Source: Cokeromyces recurvatus (lineage: Eukaryota; Mucoromycota; Mucoromycetes; Mucorales; Mucoraceae). From it: DNA of 64,000 bases. Below, piece by piece: positions 50,426-60,745 of the stretch. Location of the stretch: assembly GCF_025118155.1 (NCBI RefSeq), contig NW_026251408.1:186001-250000 (forward strand), written 5' to 3'. How positions within the stretch are numbered: position 1 is the stretch's first letter; each line of letters opens with the position of its first letter. A program made the position numbers and the translations under genes. The notes under the pieces are model-generated. The model saw only the letters and a list, made by a program, of their open reading frames with translations, had not been told where the DNA came from and ran no database searches.

Positions 50426-50680
50426 CTAGCTGGTAAGTTGAGTTATTTTTTGATCTTGCTGAATGATCTTACAATTCATTTCTGACATTTTTTCGAGCAT
50501 TTGTTGCATCATAAGAGCAGGGATACCACTGCTGCTGTTGGTGTTGGAGGGAGGAAGAATGGGGGTGCCTGTGTACATTCGGCGACCACCAAATCTGTCT
50601 TCTGAAGACATTCCTCCAAAAGTTCTCTTGTTGTTGTTGTTGTTGTTGTTGTTGGCGTTGGTGTTGGTGTTGGTGTTCAT
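50312..50680 (-). pseudogene. Asn-rich low-complexity ORF with internal stop, likely mobile-element-associated
   Basis: An open frame (50,680 to 50,426) starts MNTNTNTNANNNNNNN, then has a non-repetitive section: FGGMSSEDRFGGRRMYTGTP, ALMMQQMLEKMSEMNCKIIQ and QKITQLTS. It stops at a TAG, after which the same frame stays open for about 36 more codons (LEMVVASLHQLQQARTTAAS and on). The stop reads as a changed CAG (Gln), since QLTS-Q-LEMVVASLHQLQQ would continue a coiled-coil-like heptad. I do not recognise the protein. Confidence 0.45.
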
Positions 50681-52237
50681 GTTGTAAAGGTGAGTACTAT
50701 TTATTGATAATGGAAAAAGAAGGGAGTGAAAATATATCTAGATCGGCTTTTGTAATATCAAGTCTTGTTTTACTGTCTGAATTATATTCATTTCCTTTAC
50801 TTTTCCTAATAAAGACTTGAGTAGTAAAGAATAATATCTTTTAAAAACATATGACAAATACTAAACAAAGTTAAATCAATCCACTATCAAGTATCTTTTT
50901 TTGAAGAAAATGTTAGCATTTAATAAATAATAATAACAACTGTTGCTTTATTTTCCTTTCGAGCATTACTATCTTCTAAGTTCTTTGTCGACGACAAAAA
51001 TGAAATGATAATACTAAAACTAATTATAGAAGATGCATATAATATTTTGCATGTTGTTTTTCTGAAAAAAATTTTCCTTCTTTTTTATCTTTTATTTATT
51101 TTTTTTCCAAAAAAAAGAAATAACAAACGGTAGTATCCTTTTTTAAAATAGCTAACTTTTGCTTTCATTTTAATATTTGGGTGTATACTATAATGTTTGA
51201 AGTAAGCGTACACATATCTAATTTCATACTACAATCCTTAAAGATAAGGCTAACTTGTTTTTTTTTGAAAAATATTTTATCTTTTTTTTTTTCTAGGCTA
51301 TTATATGTCTTTATAATGTATTTGTTTGCTTCTAATCTAATATGAAATCGTATCTGAGGCTTTCTAAATTGGATTTCTTTATAAAATATAAAGGTAAATA
51401 CCATACGTATAGTGCCTAATCTCGGTAATTATTAGACTAACACCTTTTAATTTTACTATCAATAAAAGATAGACACATTTTATTGAATTTATCTTTTAAA
51501 ATAAATGACTATATGCAATGTAAAAGGTAAATATAAACATATATACTATTTACTTTATAATTACAATACTAAATTCTTTTAATCTAGGTAAGTGAAAACT
51601 ATTCTATACTTTACAGGATAACGCTTATAGATAAGATGGCTTTTTTCTTTAATGGTAAGCAAATATATTTAACTATCATATCTTTTTATTTATTAATTAT
51701 TTTTCTTTTTTTTTTAATAGGCACTGCTCTTATTACGAAAGAAGCTGTCTAGGATGTTCTGGCACATCTAATATACGCGTTATTCTGGTTTATTCTGTAT
51801 TTATCTATTTATCTATTCTTATTTTTTTTTGTAATATTCATTTTTATAACCATTTTTTGCATCTATTTTTTATATTTTTATACCTATTTTTATATACATT
51901 TTTTATAATCGTTTTTATATATGTAAATATTATACGTATTTTTATTTGTACTTCTTTAACCCAAAAAGGAAATAATAAAGGCTAATATAATAAAAAGAAA
52001 GGATATAATCGTTTTCAATAATAATATAAGCTCCATTAATAACTGTATTTTAAAGAAGTGTAAAATGTGTCATATTAAAAGAATTAAAGAAGCGTTTAAT
52101 TTAAATTTCAAAAAGGCCAATGAAAAAAAATGAAACATGATTAAATATAGTAAAAATTTAAAGAAATAAGCCAATGGAAGGTCTGTTTTATGAAAGGAAA
52201 CATGGTAAAAGTGGTTGTTTTATTATGGTGATAGTAG
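50681..52237. other. Intergenic, AT-rich, no gene seen
   Basis: About 1.5 kb with short AT-driven frames only. It includes tttttatat-like pentamer repeats near 51,840-51,950. A short plus-strand stretch near 51,636-51,752 (MAFFFN, intron-like gap, GTALITKEAV) could be a two-exon mini-ORF, but it is too short to support. Confidence 0.4.
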
Positions 52238-52333
52238 TACATTCACCAATATTTCACCATGGTTGCATTTACCACATTCACCAACATTTCACCATGGTTG
52301 CATTTACCACATTCACCAACATTTCACCATGGT
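52238..52333. repeat. 35-base minisatellite, about 2.5 copies
   Basis: Tandem units of 35 bases beginning caccatggttgcatttacca, at about 52,255, 52,290 and partly 52,325, with a diverged flank at 52,233. The last copy ends in a small palindrome around catttcaccatggtgaaatg. No gene covers it, although a frame reads through by chance. Confidence 0.8.
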
Positions 52334-52580
52334 GAAATGAGGACTTTATCTCCAGTGAAGAAAGGAGTCATATCACTATGGTTAGTTTTAATAAGTACAT
52401 TTATAGAAGATGTGCCTACATTACTGTTTTTTTTCAGGTTCTGCCGAATAGAAAATGGTCATTCTACTTTCGGAGCTTATAATGCTCGCCGACGCGATTT
52501 TTTGTCAAAAGATAGGGAACGCGTATAAATGGATTACCTTTATTCTCCTCTTGAAAAGAAAAGAAAAAGCACGATCGAAA

Positions 52581-54341
52581 ATGAGTGCAGATATTACAAG
52601 CATAGATCCTAAACATAAAGAAGGTACCTATTAGCTTAGTCATCTAATGCAAGACTAATTTACTAACTATTGCTTAGCGATTGTTTCCGCCGTTGCCGAA
52701 ATCTCTGCTGCGGGTGTAACTATGTCAGTCAATGTGATATCCCAGCAACTTACGTCAACCATCGTGGACGGCTACGACGATACATCATTTTTTATCTACA
52801 AAGGGACATGGGTCCAAAGAATTATATAAACATTACAGCTCTTTAATATCCCTTACGTAAGTTTTCATGATCATGTAGAAAACATATACTGAACCTTTTC
52901 TTTTTAAAGAGAAAAAGCAAAATTAATTGGGAGAACATTTTCTGTCATGTTCAAGACAAAAAATTAGGAATCTATAATGTAGAGAATGTCCCTAATTTGT
53001 ATGATTCTAGAAGTAGTAAAACTACTACTTCAAGAGTTGCAAGCGAAGAAAGTTCTTCATCTAGTGGTGGATCAAGCATGATGAAACAAGCCTTATTAGA
53101 GCCGGAAGATAAGATAGCTATTGAAGAACTTTATAAAAATTTAAATCCGATGAACATGTGGAAATTATCATCTGGTACAATAGTCGAAAAAAAAAATGGA
53201 ACAATTTGCTCTAGCTTGCACCTTCGAACAGTAAGTATTGAATTCTTTTTTTTTTCCTTGTTTTAACCCGATTCTTTAGTCCATGTCATTCCCTCATTCT
53301 TGACAGCGGAGATCAATGCTGGGAGACAGTGTTTACAAAAGAGGATTTGAATGAGATCAAAACATTCAAGTTGAAACGATTACCAAATTTACCTACTGAT
53401 TTGGAAAATTACTTTAACTCATTGCTATTACTCTCAACAGAAAACGACTTAGACAAATTGTATACTAACGTGAAGGCTGCCAATTTCCACCCTAGAAACG
53501 ATAAAGCTTTAGCATGGGCACAAACAATTGTTCTAAATACGATAAAGCTCTTTATGTCCAATTACTTCCCTCTCAGTGACCAATCTGAAGCGGATATCCT
53601 ACGCCGTATCTGGTTATTAATAGACACTGTATTTGATTATTCTGCAATCAAATCAAGAAGGTATTTTATTTTTTTGTTTTATTGACAATTTTATTAACTA
53701 TTATTCAAAGTGGGGAGAAATCAAGTACTTCTTCATCCTATGGACTGAACGTTGCACGAACTATCGCAAATATCAACCAAGCTGCACGAAAGTTAATGGG
53801 AAGAAAAGTGGACATGGTATATAAACTTCAACCTAATGAATATGGATGTATGGAATGTGGGAAAGACGAAAACAATAGTACAAAAGAACTCTCTGATGGC
53901 ATGTTCAAAATTCCGATCATTATGAAAGACATGTTTAATAGTCTTGCAAAGAAAACACCGTCATTAGTAAACGATATCACCATCTCAAGCTTGATGATCA
54001 TGGGTAAATACAAAAAATGAATACTTTTATTAAACTTCGTAGAATAGCTCATTCTGTATTATATAGAAACTAAAATTTCACTAATTATCATGGACTCACC
54101 AGGGGGTAATGTATGCCGCATAAGCAGGCTTAAGCCTTTATATTTTCCCGTTTCCTCCTTAAATTTTATGAGTTCGCTTGTCTCTATAATGAAATTGGTA
54201 TATACAGCTCGATTAAACATGGAAAAAACGCACTTATTGATTTCAAAAAACGAGTCAGCACTTGAGTATGATCTTGGAGAAGATCCTCCCATTCCACCCA
54301 CTTTTCACAAGAATTCAAAAAGAAAACGAGACTTTGCTTAA
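52581..54341 (+). pseudogene. Mucorales-type expanded-family protein, broken copy
   Basis: I recall a large, uncharacterised protein family in Mucorales sharing these motifs; function unknown. Exons read MSADITSIDPKHKEAIVSAV, WENIFCHVQDKKLGIYNVEN, a Ser-rich linker, SLILDSGDQCWETVFTKEDL, SDQSEADILRRIWLLIDTVF, SGEKSSTSS, RKLMGRKVDMVYKLQPNEYG, CMECGKDENNSTKELSDGMF and ETKISLIIMDSPGGNVCRIS. Introns in the second half rejoin cleanly. The first half has an in-frame TAA at 52,827-52,829 within an otherwise continuous exon (to 52,856), and the junction near 53,232 to 53,280 needs a frame change I could not explain by splicing. So it is probably a decaying copy, or has one misread base. Confidence 0.6.
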
Positions 54342-55055
54342 GATGACAATCATAAAAGTATCACCGAAGGACTTGATACTGCTAGTAATGCATAGTATGT
54401 TTTAATTTTATTTTTTATACTTAAGATATCCAATGTCATATCCAACCAACCTTATATCCAATAAATTATATCGATGGGATCTACATCCCTTTTTGTAGAT
54501 TGCATAGCGATTTTCAAACAAAGGCAGTATGAATTATTTATTGTATAATCTCTAGTGACATGAGTGCTTACAAAAAGTAATATTTAAGAATGAGTGTGGG
54601 CTGATTATTGCCGAGATACTGTTCTACATACATAAACTCATCCAAATTAGCAGCGCTGGCATTGGTAAGCGGAGTCTCGTTCCGCAACAATGATAAAAGC
54701 TAACAAGATATTTGCTAAGAACTGACTAACAAGGCTAAGGCTAGAACAGTAGTTAGTTTTTCGGTCTTATGTCTTTTTATGTAGAGTGTTCAACAGATTT
54801 TAAAGATCTAAAAAAGTATCTGGTGTAGAGATTTAGGTTTCTGTTGTTCGTTTTTCTATTACACATAAGATACCTAAAATCAGTGAAAGAAGAAGACTAT
54901 TCAACTCCCTTGAAGATAAAATAACAGCAAAAATATTAGTGAGACAGCTGCAAGGGAACTTTTCCTTAACTGATTTGACACATGATATTCCGAAGATTTT
55001 CGCATATCTCGTAATTTCAGGACACAGATACTTGTCTATTTGAATTGAAGTTCCA
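54342..55055. other. Intergenic with no supported feature
   Basis: About 0.7 kb between the broken family protein and the Harbinger-like fragment. G+C is slightly higher than in host intergenic DNA and there is no frame of note, so it may be transposon-derived. I see nothing specific. Confidence 0.4.
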
Positions 55056-55310
55056 AAACTTTAAACAAATCTCAATTGGCTCGTTGAAGCTCTCGGTGGG
55101 ATTCGCTTCAAGCAAGAGTTAAGGATGGCCAAATCGCATCTCTTTTTCATCAAGAAACAAATCAAACATCGCATGATATACCAGTTCAACCCACGAAATC
55201 CACAAATAGACCTCACCATACAAATGATTGTTGCAATTGAAAGGCTGTGTATGGGCGGCAATGTGGCTTCATTTGGACGTTTAGCTTGATATACAGGTGT
55301 CTCTGACAGT
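55056..55310 (+). pseudogene. Harbinger-like (PIF) transposase N-terminal fragment
   Basis: The plus strand reads RFKQELRMAKSHLF then IQMIVAIERLCMGGNVASFG and RLA-stop-YTGVSDSLHKCVN. The LxRLxxxGNxAS...xGVSxG-like pattern resembles the helix-turn-helix N-terminal region of PIF/Harbinger transposases. The stop (TGA at 55,287-55,289) stands where these proteins usually have Trp. The DDE domain is absent, and the downstream neighbour is an unrelated Tc1-type element. The assignment is by motif resemblance only. Confidence 0.4.
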
Positions 55311-55369
55311 CTACATAAATGTGTGAATAATTGAAATAATATAACAAACTAGTAGTAGTATTTTATGTT

Positions 55370-56421
55370 CGTCCTGTTTGCATAGAGACATATAAAAAAT
55401 CTGAGAAAAATATTGGAAAACCTCGAACTCTTACTGAAGAACACGAAGAACACAAAGAACACATTCAAAAAATAGTAGAAAAAGATCCATAATTGCGTAC
55501 TGTTGATATCATTGACTCGTTGACGTGTCTAAGTTTAAAGACTTCTTAATTTCCAAATCTCAAATGAATCATCACTTGAAGAACAATATGTTTATCACCG
55601 TTAAGAAGCCAACCTTTGAAACAAAAATAGGAAACTCAGTTGATAACCTACAAACAAGATATGAATGGTTCATGAAGTGGAAGGATTCAGATCTAGACTT
55701 CGATAAAAACTGCGTTTTCATTGATGAGGCTGGCTTTAATATTAATATGAGGAGCAGCTGGGCAAGGTCAGCTATAGGAATCCCTGCCTTTGTAGAGCTT
55801 GAGAAGACTCGTGCACCATCTCACACCATCGTCGGTGCTATCCGCTCCTCCAGTGTTATTCATGTCGCAATGAAAAAAACCCCACCAAGAAAGGGGAAGG
55901 CTCCAAAATCTGCGGCAAATAAAAGTGAAAAATCAAAAAAGAGAAAGCTTGCAAAGGGCAAACAAAGAGCGGGCAAGATCGTCATTGAGAAACCTGTGGT
56001 AGAGTATGTCGAGATTGAACACGTTGACAGAACTGAAGCCAATAAAGCCCCCTCAAAAGGCACTACTATGACTCATTTTATAAAGTTCATAAATGAACTA
56101 CTTGACATTATGGATACGGACAAAGGCCTAAAAGGCAGTTATCTTGTGACGGACAATTGCACCATTCACAAATCGCATCTTATAATTCGAAAAATTGAGG
56201 GCAGAGGTTACAGAGTCATGTATTTACCTCCGTATTCACCAGAGTTGAATGCAATCGAAAACTTTTGGACTATTGTAAAAGGAAAAATGAAGTACGAGAA
56301 CCAGATGACAGAGGAGACTTTATCACAGATAATTGCCGATGCTTACAATAATGTACACGTTTGTGACCTTCGCGGATTATGCGGCCATTCTAAGCGTCAT
56401 ATTACTTATTGTCATTTTTAA
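55370..56421 (+). pseudogene. Tc1/IS630-type transposase, broken second copy
   Basis: The larger copy of the outer element's transposase. The main frame, 55,525-56,421, encodes KNCVFIDEAGFNINMRSSWA with the first catalytic Asp, SYLVTDNCTIHKSHLII with the second, and YLPPYSPELNAIENFW with the Glu. Between the first two is a basic Lys-rich stretch (PPRKGKAPKSAANKSEKSKK), an insertion of about 60 residues unusual for the superfamily and a possible nuclear localisation signal. Upstream, 55,370-55,530 contains KNIGKPRTLTEEHEEHKEHI in another frame, interrupted by TAA at 55,490-55,492 and a frameshift. The right end, with the element's terminal repeat, is at about 56,600; I found no left end. It stops being similar to its sister where that copy ends. 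Confidence 0.85.
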
Positions 56422-56600
56422 TCAATCGCCAATCTTAAAGCTGCCAAAATATTTTTTTTCCATTGAGCCAATAAAATATTTCAGAACAGCCTATCATTTT
56501 TTTATCATTTTGCCAAATTATTTTTTGGTTAGGGTCAAATTATTTTTTTATTTTCATCATTTAAATTTCTAAATCGGCCAATATTTACCAGCCTTACAGT
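56422..56600. mobile_element. 3' end and terminal repeat of Tc1-type element
   Basis: Reverse-complement match to 44,914-45,080: sub-terminal aatttggcaaaatg and ggttagggtcaaattatttt, and terminal ggccaatatttaccagcc followed by ttacag. It therefore marks the right end of the second copy. Confidence 0.85.
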
Positions 56601-56765
56601 AAAAATGGTGATATTCGTCTTTTTTTTTGTATAATTATTATTTATTTGCATATGTACGTAGAATATATTATAAATGTGAATTGAGTATAAAATATACGTT
56701 TTTAAACGTGTATTTTTTGATTTGTACAAAATATATTTTATCTTATATTAAATGATAATCTCATC

Positions 56766-59700
56766 TTAACGTCTACTCTTCTTTCTGCTAGGCGCTTCAT
56801 CAAAATCGTGGCTTCTTTTTGCTTTACGCTCATCGGCTACAATAATATATACGTTAAAATAAAGAATATTCTATGTTATAAGCATTATTTACCTCTTCGA
56901 GCATTTTCTTCTAACTCATCCCAATCTAAATAAGATATATATATATATATATTTTTTAAAAAAAAAACCCCAAATACTTATATTTAATTATACTATCAAA
57001 TCTTTAAATTTACCTTCACCAGAATCTGATAATTCTTCTTCTTCCTCTGATTCTTCAGAAGCTTCAGAATAGGCTTCACTTTCATCATCTTCAGAAGAGC
57101 TTTCTTCAAAATCATCTTCACTTAATTCAAATTCACTACCAGATTCGGATCCCGCATCTGATCCTTCTTCATCACTTCCTGTACCAAGGAAATTCCAACC
57201 TCCATTACGATAAAATTCTCCAGGATCATCGTTCACAGTCTTCATGATCATACTCCAATTCAAATTGACTGGTCCTTCAGTAAAGGCAACTTCAACAGAA
57301 TCGAGCCAATCCTTTACATTATCTAATTGTGACATCGGAATTGTATTAATGTGTACAGGAGTTCGATTATAATCTTTAAATATAAACACCATATCAAAGT
57401 TCTTTAATCCAAATTGAACACGTTCAAGATGTGCTAACTCAACTTCATTTAAAGAAATGACAAGGAAAGGTGGATCAGATAAGTGCACTAAGCAATCTGT
57501 GGTAGGCTGTAATAAAACGTTGGATCGATTAGGTACACCTTGGAAGCCAAGTTCCCTAAAGGGAATATCTAATTCAACACGTCCATCACTTGCTTCTGCA
57601 ATCTTTTCTGCAAATGATTTGAATTCTTTATTCAGATTTGCACGACGACGGCGTTCTTCTTGTTCAGATTCTAATTCATCGTCATCGCCATGAAGATATC
57701 TACGTCTCTTATTACCCGTCTCGTCAAATTGAATATCAGATGCCTCACGATAAAATTGAATATCTTTCGTCTTCTTTTTACCAATCAAGATAGGATTCTT
57801 GAAATGAATGTGAATCAAGACTAAGAGTTCATTATCACAAGGTTGGAAAAAGAGGTGTTTAATGTTACTAAACAAGATATTAAAGGAGGAATCAGAACGA
57901 ATGGATTGGTAACGAATACCGTTTTGATGTATCTCAAGTTCACCGGGGAGACGTCTGGATTCATTTTGAGGACGTACCATGACATCAGGTAAACGAAGGG
58001 GACGACGGCCCTTCACCATAATAAGATTATCTTGTTCAACTACATCAGCCATTTCACGACGTTCAGCTTCCTTCTTGGTCGCCTCCTTCTTCATTTCTGT
58101 AATACCTCTAAAGATTTCATTCATACGATACGTATCAGCACTTCGGAAGGTTAACGCACGAACAAAGGTAGCATTTGCATCCTCAAAGGGCATACCCTCT
58201 CTTTTACCACCTGCCTGACCAGGACTTAAGAAATTTAAACGGAGCATCACATAATCACCTTCATCACTCTTACTAGCATTCTTAAGTGTAGAGATGTGGA
58301 AAGGAACAGCCATACCATAAATAGGTAAAATGATAGAATCATGCTTCTTATCAATTACAATCTTCAGATCTCGAACTTCACGAGGTAATTTGGCATCTGA
58401 ACGATAACTTTCAAATTTACGGAACATAGGTTTCTCTTCACCGTCACCTGTACCTGATGATTCAGAAAATCTTGCAAGACCTTCTGCCAATTTCTGAGCA
58501 AATAATTGCTTTTGATGTTCTCGACGTTTTTGTTCACGTGATTCTTCGTCTTGGTCCTCATTTCTAAGTTTGCTACGAAGGATAGCTGATTTTGCAACTG
58601 ATTCTCGTTTAACAGCAGCAGCAGGTCCTGATGCAACAGGATCTGCCTTATTCTTAGCATCTCCTGTCTCCTTCTTATTCCCGTCTTCCTCCTCATCAAA
58701 GAAATAAGAAATCTTATTGAGCTTCTTACTGCAGTCAGAGGTCAAGATGATAGCTGAATCCTGTGTGACACGTACAGTATCAACCAACATGAGAGCATAG
58801 GTCTGACCACGAGCATCAGTTGCCTTGGGATTTTCGAGATCAGAGAAACCAACTTGAACATTAAGAATCATACCATTTTTCAATTCACGCGTATTTTTAC
58901 CATTCAACACATAGTTTGCCTCACGAAACTCGATACCCATACCAAAACCAACATTCTTAATAAAATTCTTTTCAAGATCAGGACGCTTTGATTTAATTAA
59001 AGCAATTGCCTTTTGATAGATATCACGAATCTTGACGCCATCATGAATACTACTCAACACACGATCCTGCACCTCTAATAAAAACTCATAATTCTTTTCT
59101 TGCGTCTTGCTAGGATCGATCAAAAATGTACGACTAATGTTGGAACAGTAATATTTATAACGAATACCTAAGCTACAGATAATGGCACCTGGATAAAGTT
59201 TATCTGAATTTGATGTTGCTGATGATCTTAAATCAAATTTCCCGCCACTTTGAACAATAGGTGAATAGCACCAATCAATTTCGTCTTGATTTTCAACCTA
59301 AGGTAAAAAAAAAGCAACCATATTAATAACTAATACATATAATAGATATAGATATACAATTATCTATTGCTTACCTCTGGTGGAATACGAATACGCTTTG
59401 TCAATTTAGGATCTTCTAAAGCATTTTCTGTTAATTCACTTAATTTTTCATTTGTTATAGGTTTTTCTTCATCAATGTAAGTAGACATTTCTGGAGTAAA
59501 AAAATATTGCATCATATTTGAACTAATTTTTGCCGCAGTTCTGACATTTCTCTATTCAATGACATTGTTTAATATAAATTAATGTAACTTAGAGTTTACT
59601 TACAATTTCTTCTTCATCCTTTTCAGCTAAACAAGCAGAAATAGCAATTGAAACATCCACTTCTTCATATTCTTTATTATATTGAGTACATGCCTTTTGC

Positions 59701-60347
59701 CATTCATCAATATTCTTGCCCTTAAATTTATCTTTTACAAAAACACCGACTCGTTTCTATTAATAAAAAAATTAATCATCTGAAAATAGATAGTTTTTAG
59801 TGTTGTTATTTACATTGTTTAATTGTTTAATAATGGCTTCATATAAAGGAACATTTTCGTCAAGATTTTTTCCTCTACGAATGATATCAATTGGAACCTG
59901 TTTATCACCTTGTTTAAGTGTTTCAATAATATCAGCCTTTTTGTGACTACAAAGGAAAGTAATTTTATCAGGTGTAATGACCATTAAAAATTGATAAATG
60001 GGCATTCCTAATAACCAAGTCTAGCAAAAAAAAAACAAATGAATAAAAAAAAAAGTTAGATACAAACTGGAAAGATCAAGTTAATCAATCAAAAATAATT
60101 ACTTGAATTGTAAGGGATTTAAGATATGGATTCTCATAATCGTCATCACCAACAATAACAGCAACAGCATCCACATTTTGGAATAATTCTGCATCATTCT
60201 AAAAAAAAAAAAAAAAAAAGCGTAACCAAAATAAGTTAAAAAGACAAGGACACATGTCAAACTTAATAAATGAAATTCTACCTTCCATTTGTTTATTAGA
60301 TAACGGGCTCTTCTATGAAAACGTTTATAATCTAATTGTAAAGACAT
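56766..60347 (-). CDS. SPT16: FACT complex subunit Spt16
   Basis: Histone chaperone that, with Pob3, loosens and rebuilds nucleosomes during transcription and replication. About ten exons. The N-terminal aminopeptidase-like domain starts MSLQLDYKRFHRRARYLINK and includes DAVAVIVGDDDYENPYLKSL, YQFLMVITPDKITFLC, RIRIPPE, YPGAIICSLGIRYKYYCSNI and FLIDPSKTQEKNYEFLLEVQ. The middle domain contains FRSADTYRMNEIFRGITEMK, KGRRPLRLPDVMVRPQ and NEVELAHLERVQFGLKNFDM, together with FKDYNRTPVHINTIPM. The acidic C-terminal tail is very Glu/Asp/Ser-rich and ends, after two small exons, DWDELEENARRADERKAKRS and a basic KKSRR. Length is about 1,030 residues, normal for the family. Mediator 16 lies upstream, same strand, 398 bases away. 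Confidence 0.96.
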
Positions 60348-60745
60348 TATTTATAAAAAAAAAAAATATACAAAAAATCAAAAAAAAAAAAAAAAAAAAA
60401 GAGAAAGTTAAGAAATCAAATTGTTAATGGTAAGCGCGAACATTTAGACTCAAAAATTTTTTTTTATTTTATTTTCTTTTATTTTATTTTTAATTTTTGT
60501 TCGCGACGTGGTGCTTATAAAAAAAGTCCTAAAATAAGAATAATTTTATGCTAGAATAGTTAAAGAATAATACTTAGTAGCTATTTTCTATGTATTTTTT
60601 TCTACATAAAAAAACGAGTAAAATAATACTAGCTTTAACAACAACTTATGACATATAAAGAAAGAAAGAAAGTGTATATCAAGTATTATCGATATTTGAT
60701 GGTTTAAAGTGGAGGAAGGAGTCAAGATAGATATACGCATTTTAT

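Noticed and set aside
57457..58218. Two plus-strand frames of about 78 codons inside Spt16
   Set aside because: Antisense shadows of the Spt16 middle domain with Ser/Arg-rich, non-conserved sequence.
58364..58699. 111-codon minus-strand frame overlapping Spt16
   Set aside because: An alternative frame of the same exon as Spt16, which has clear family motifs.
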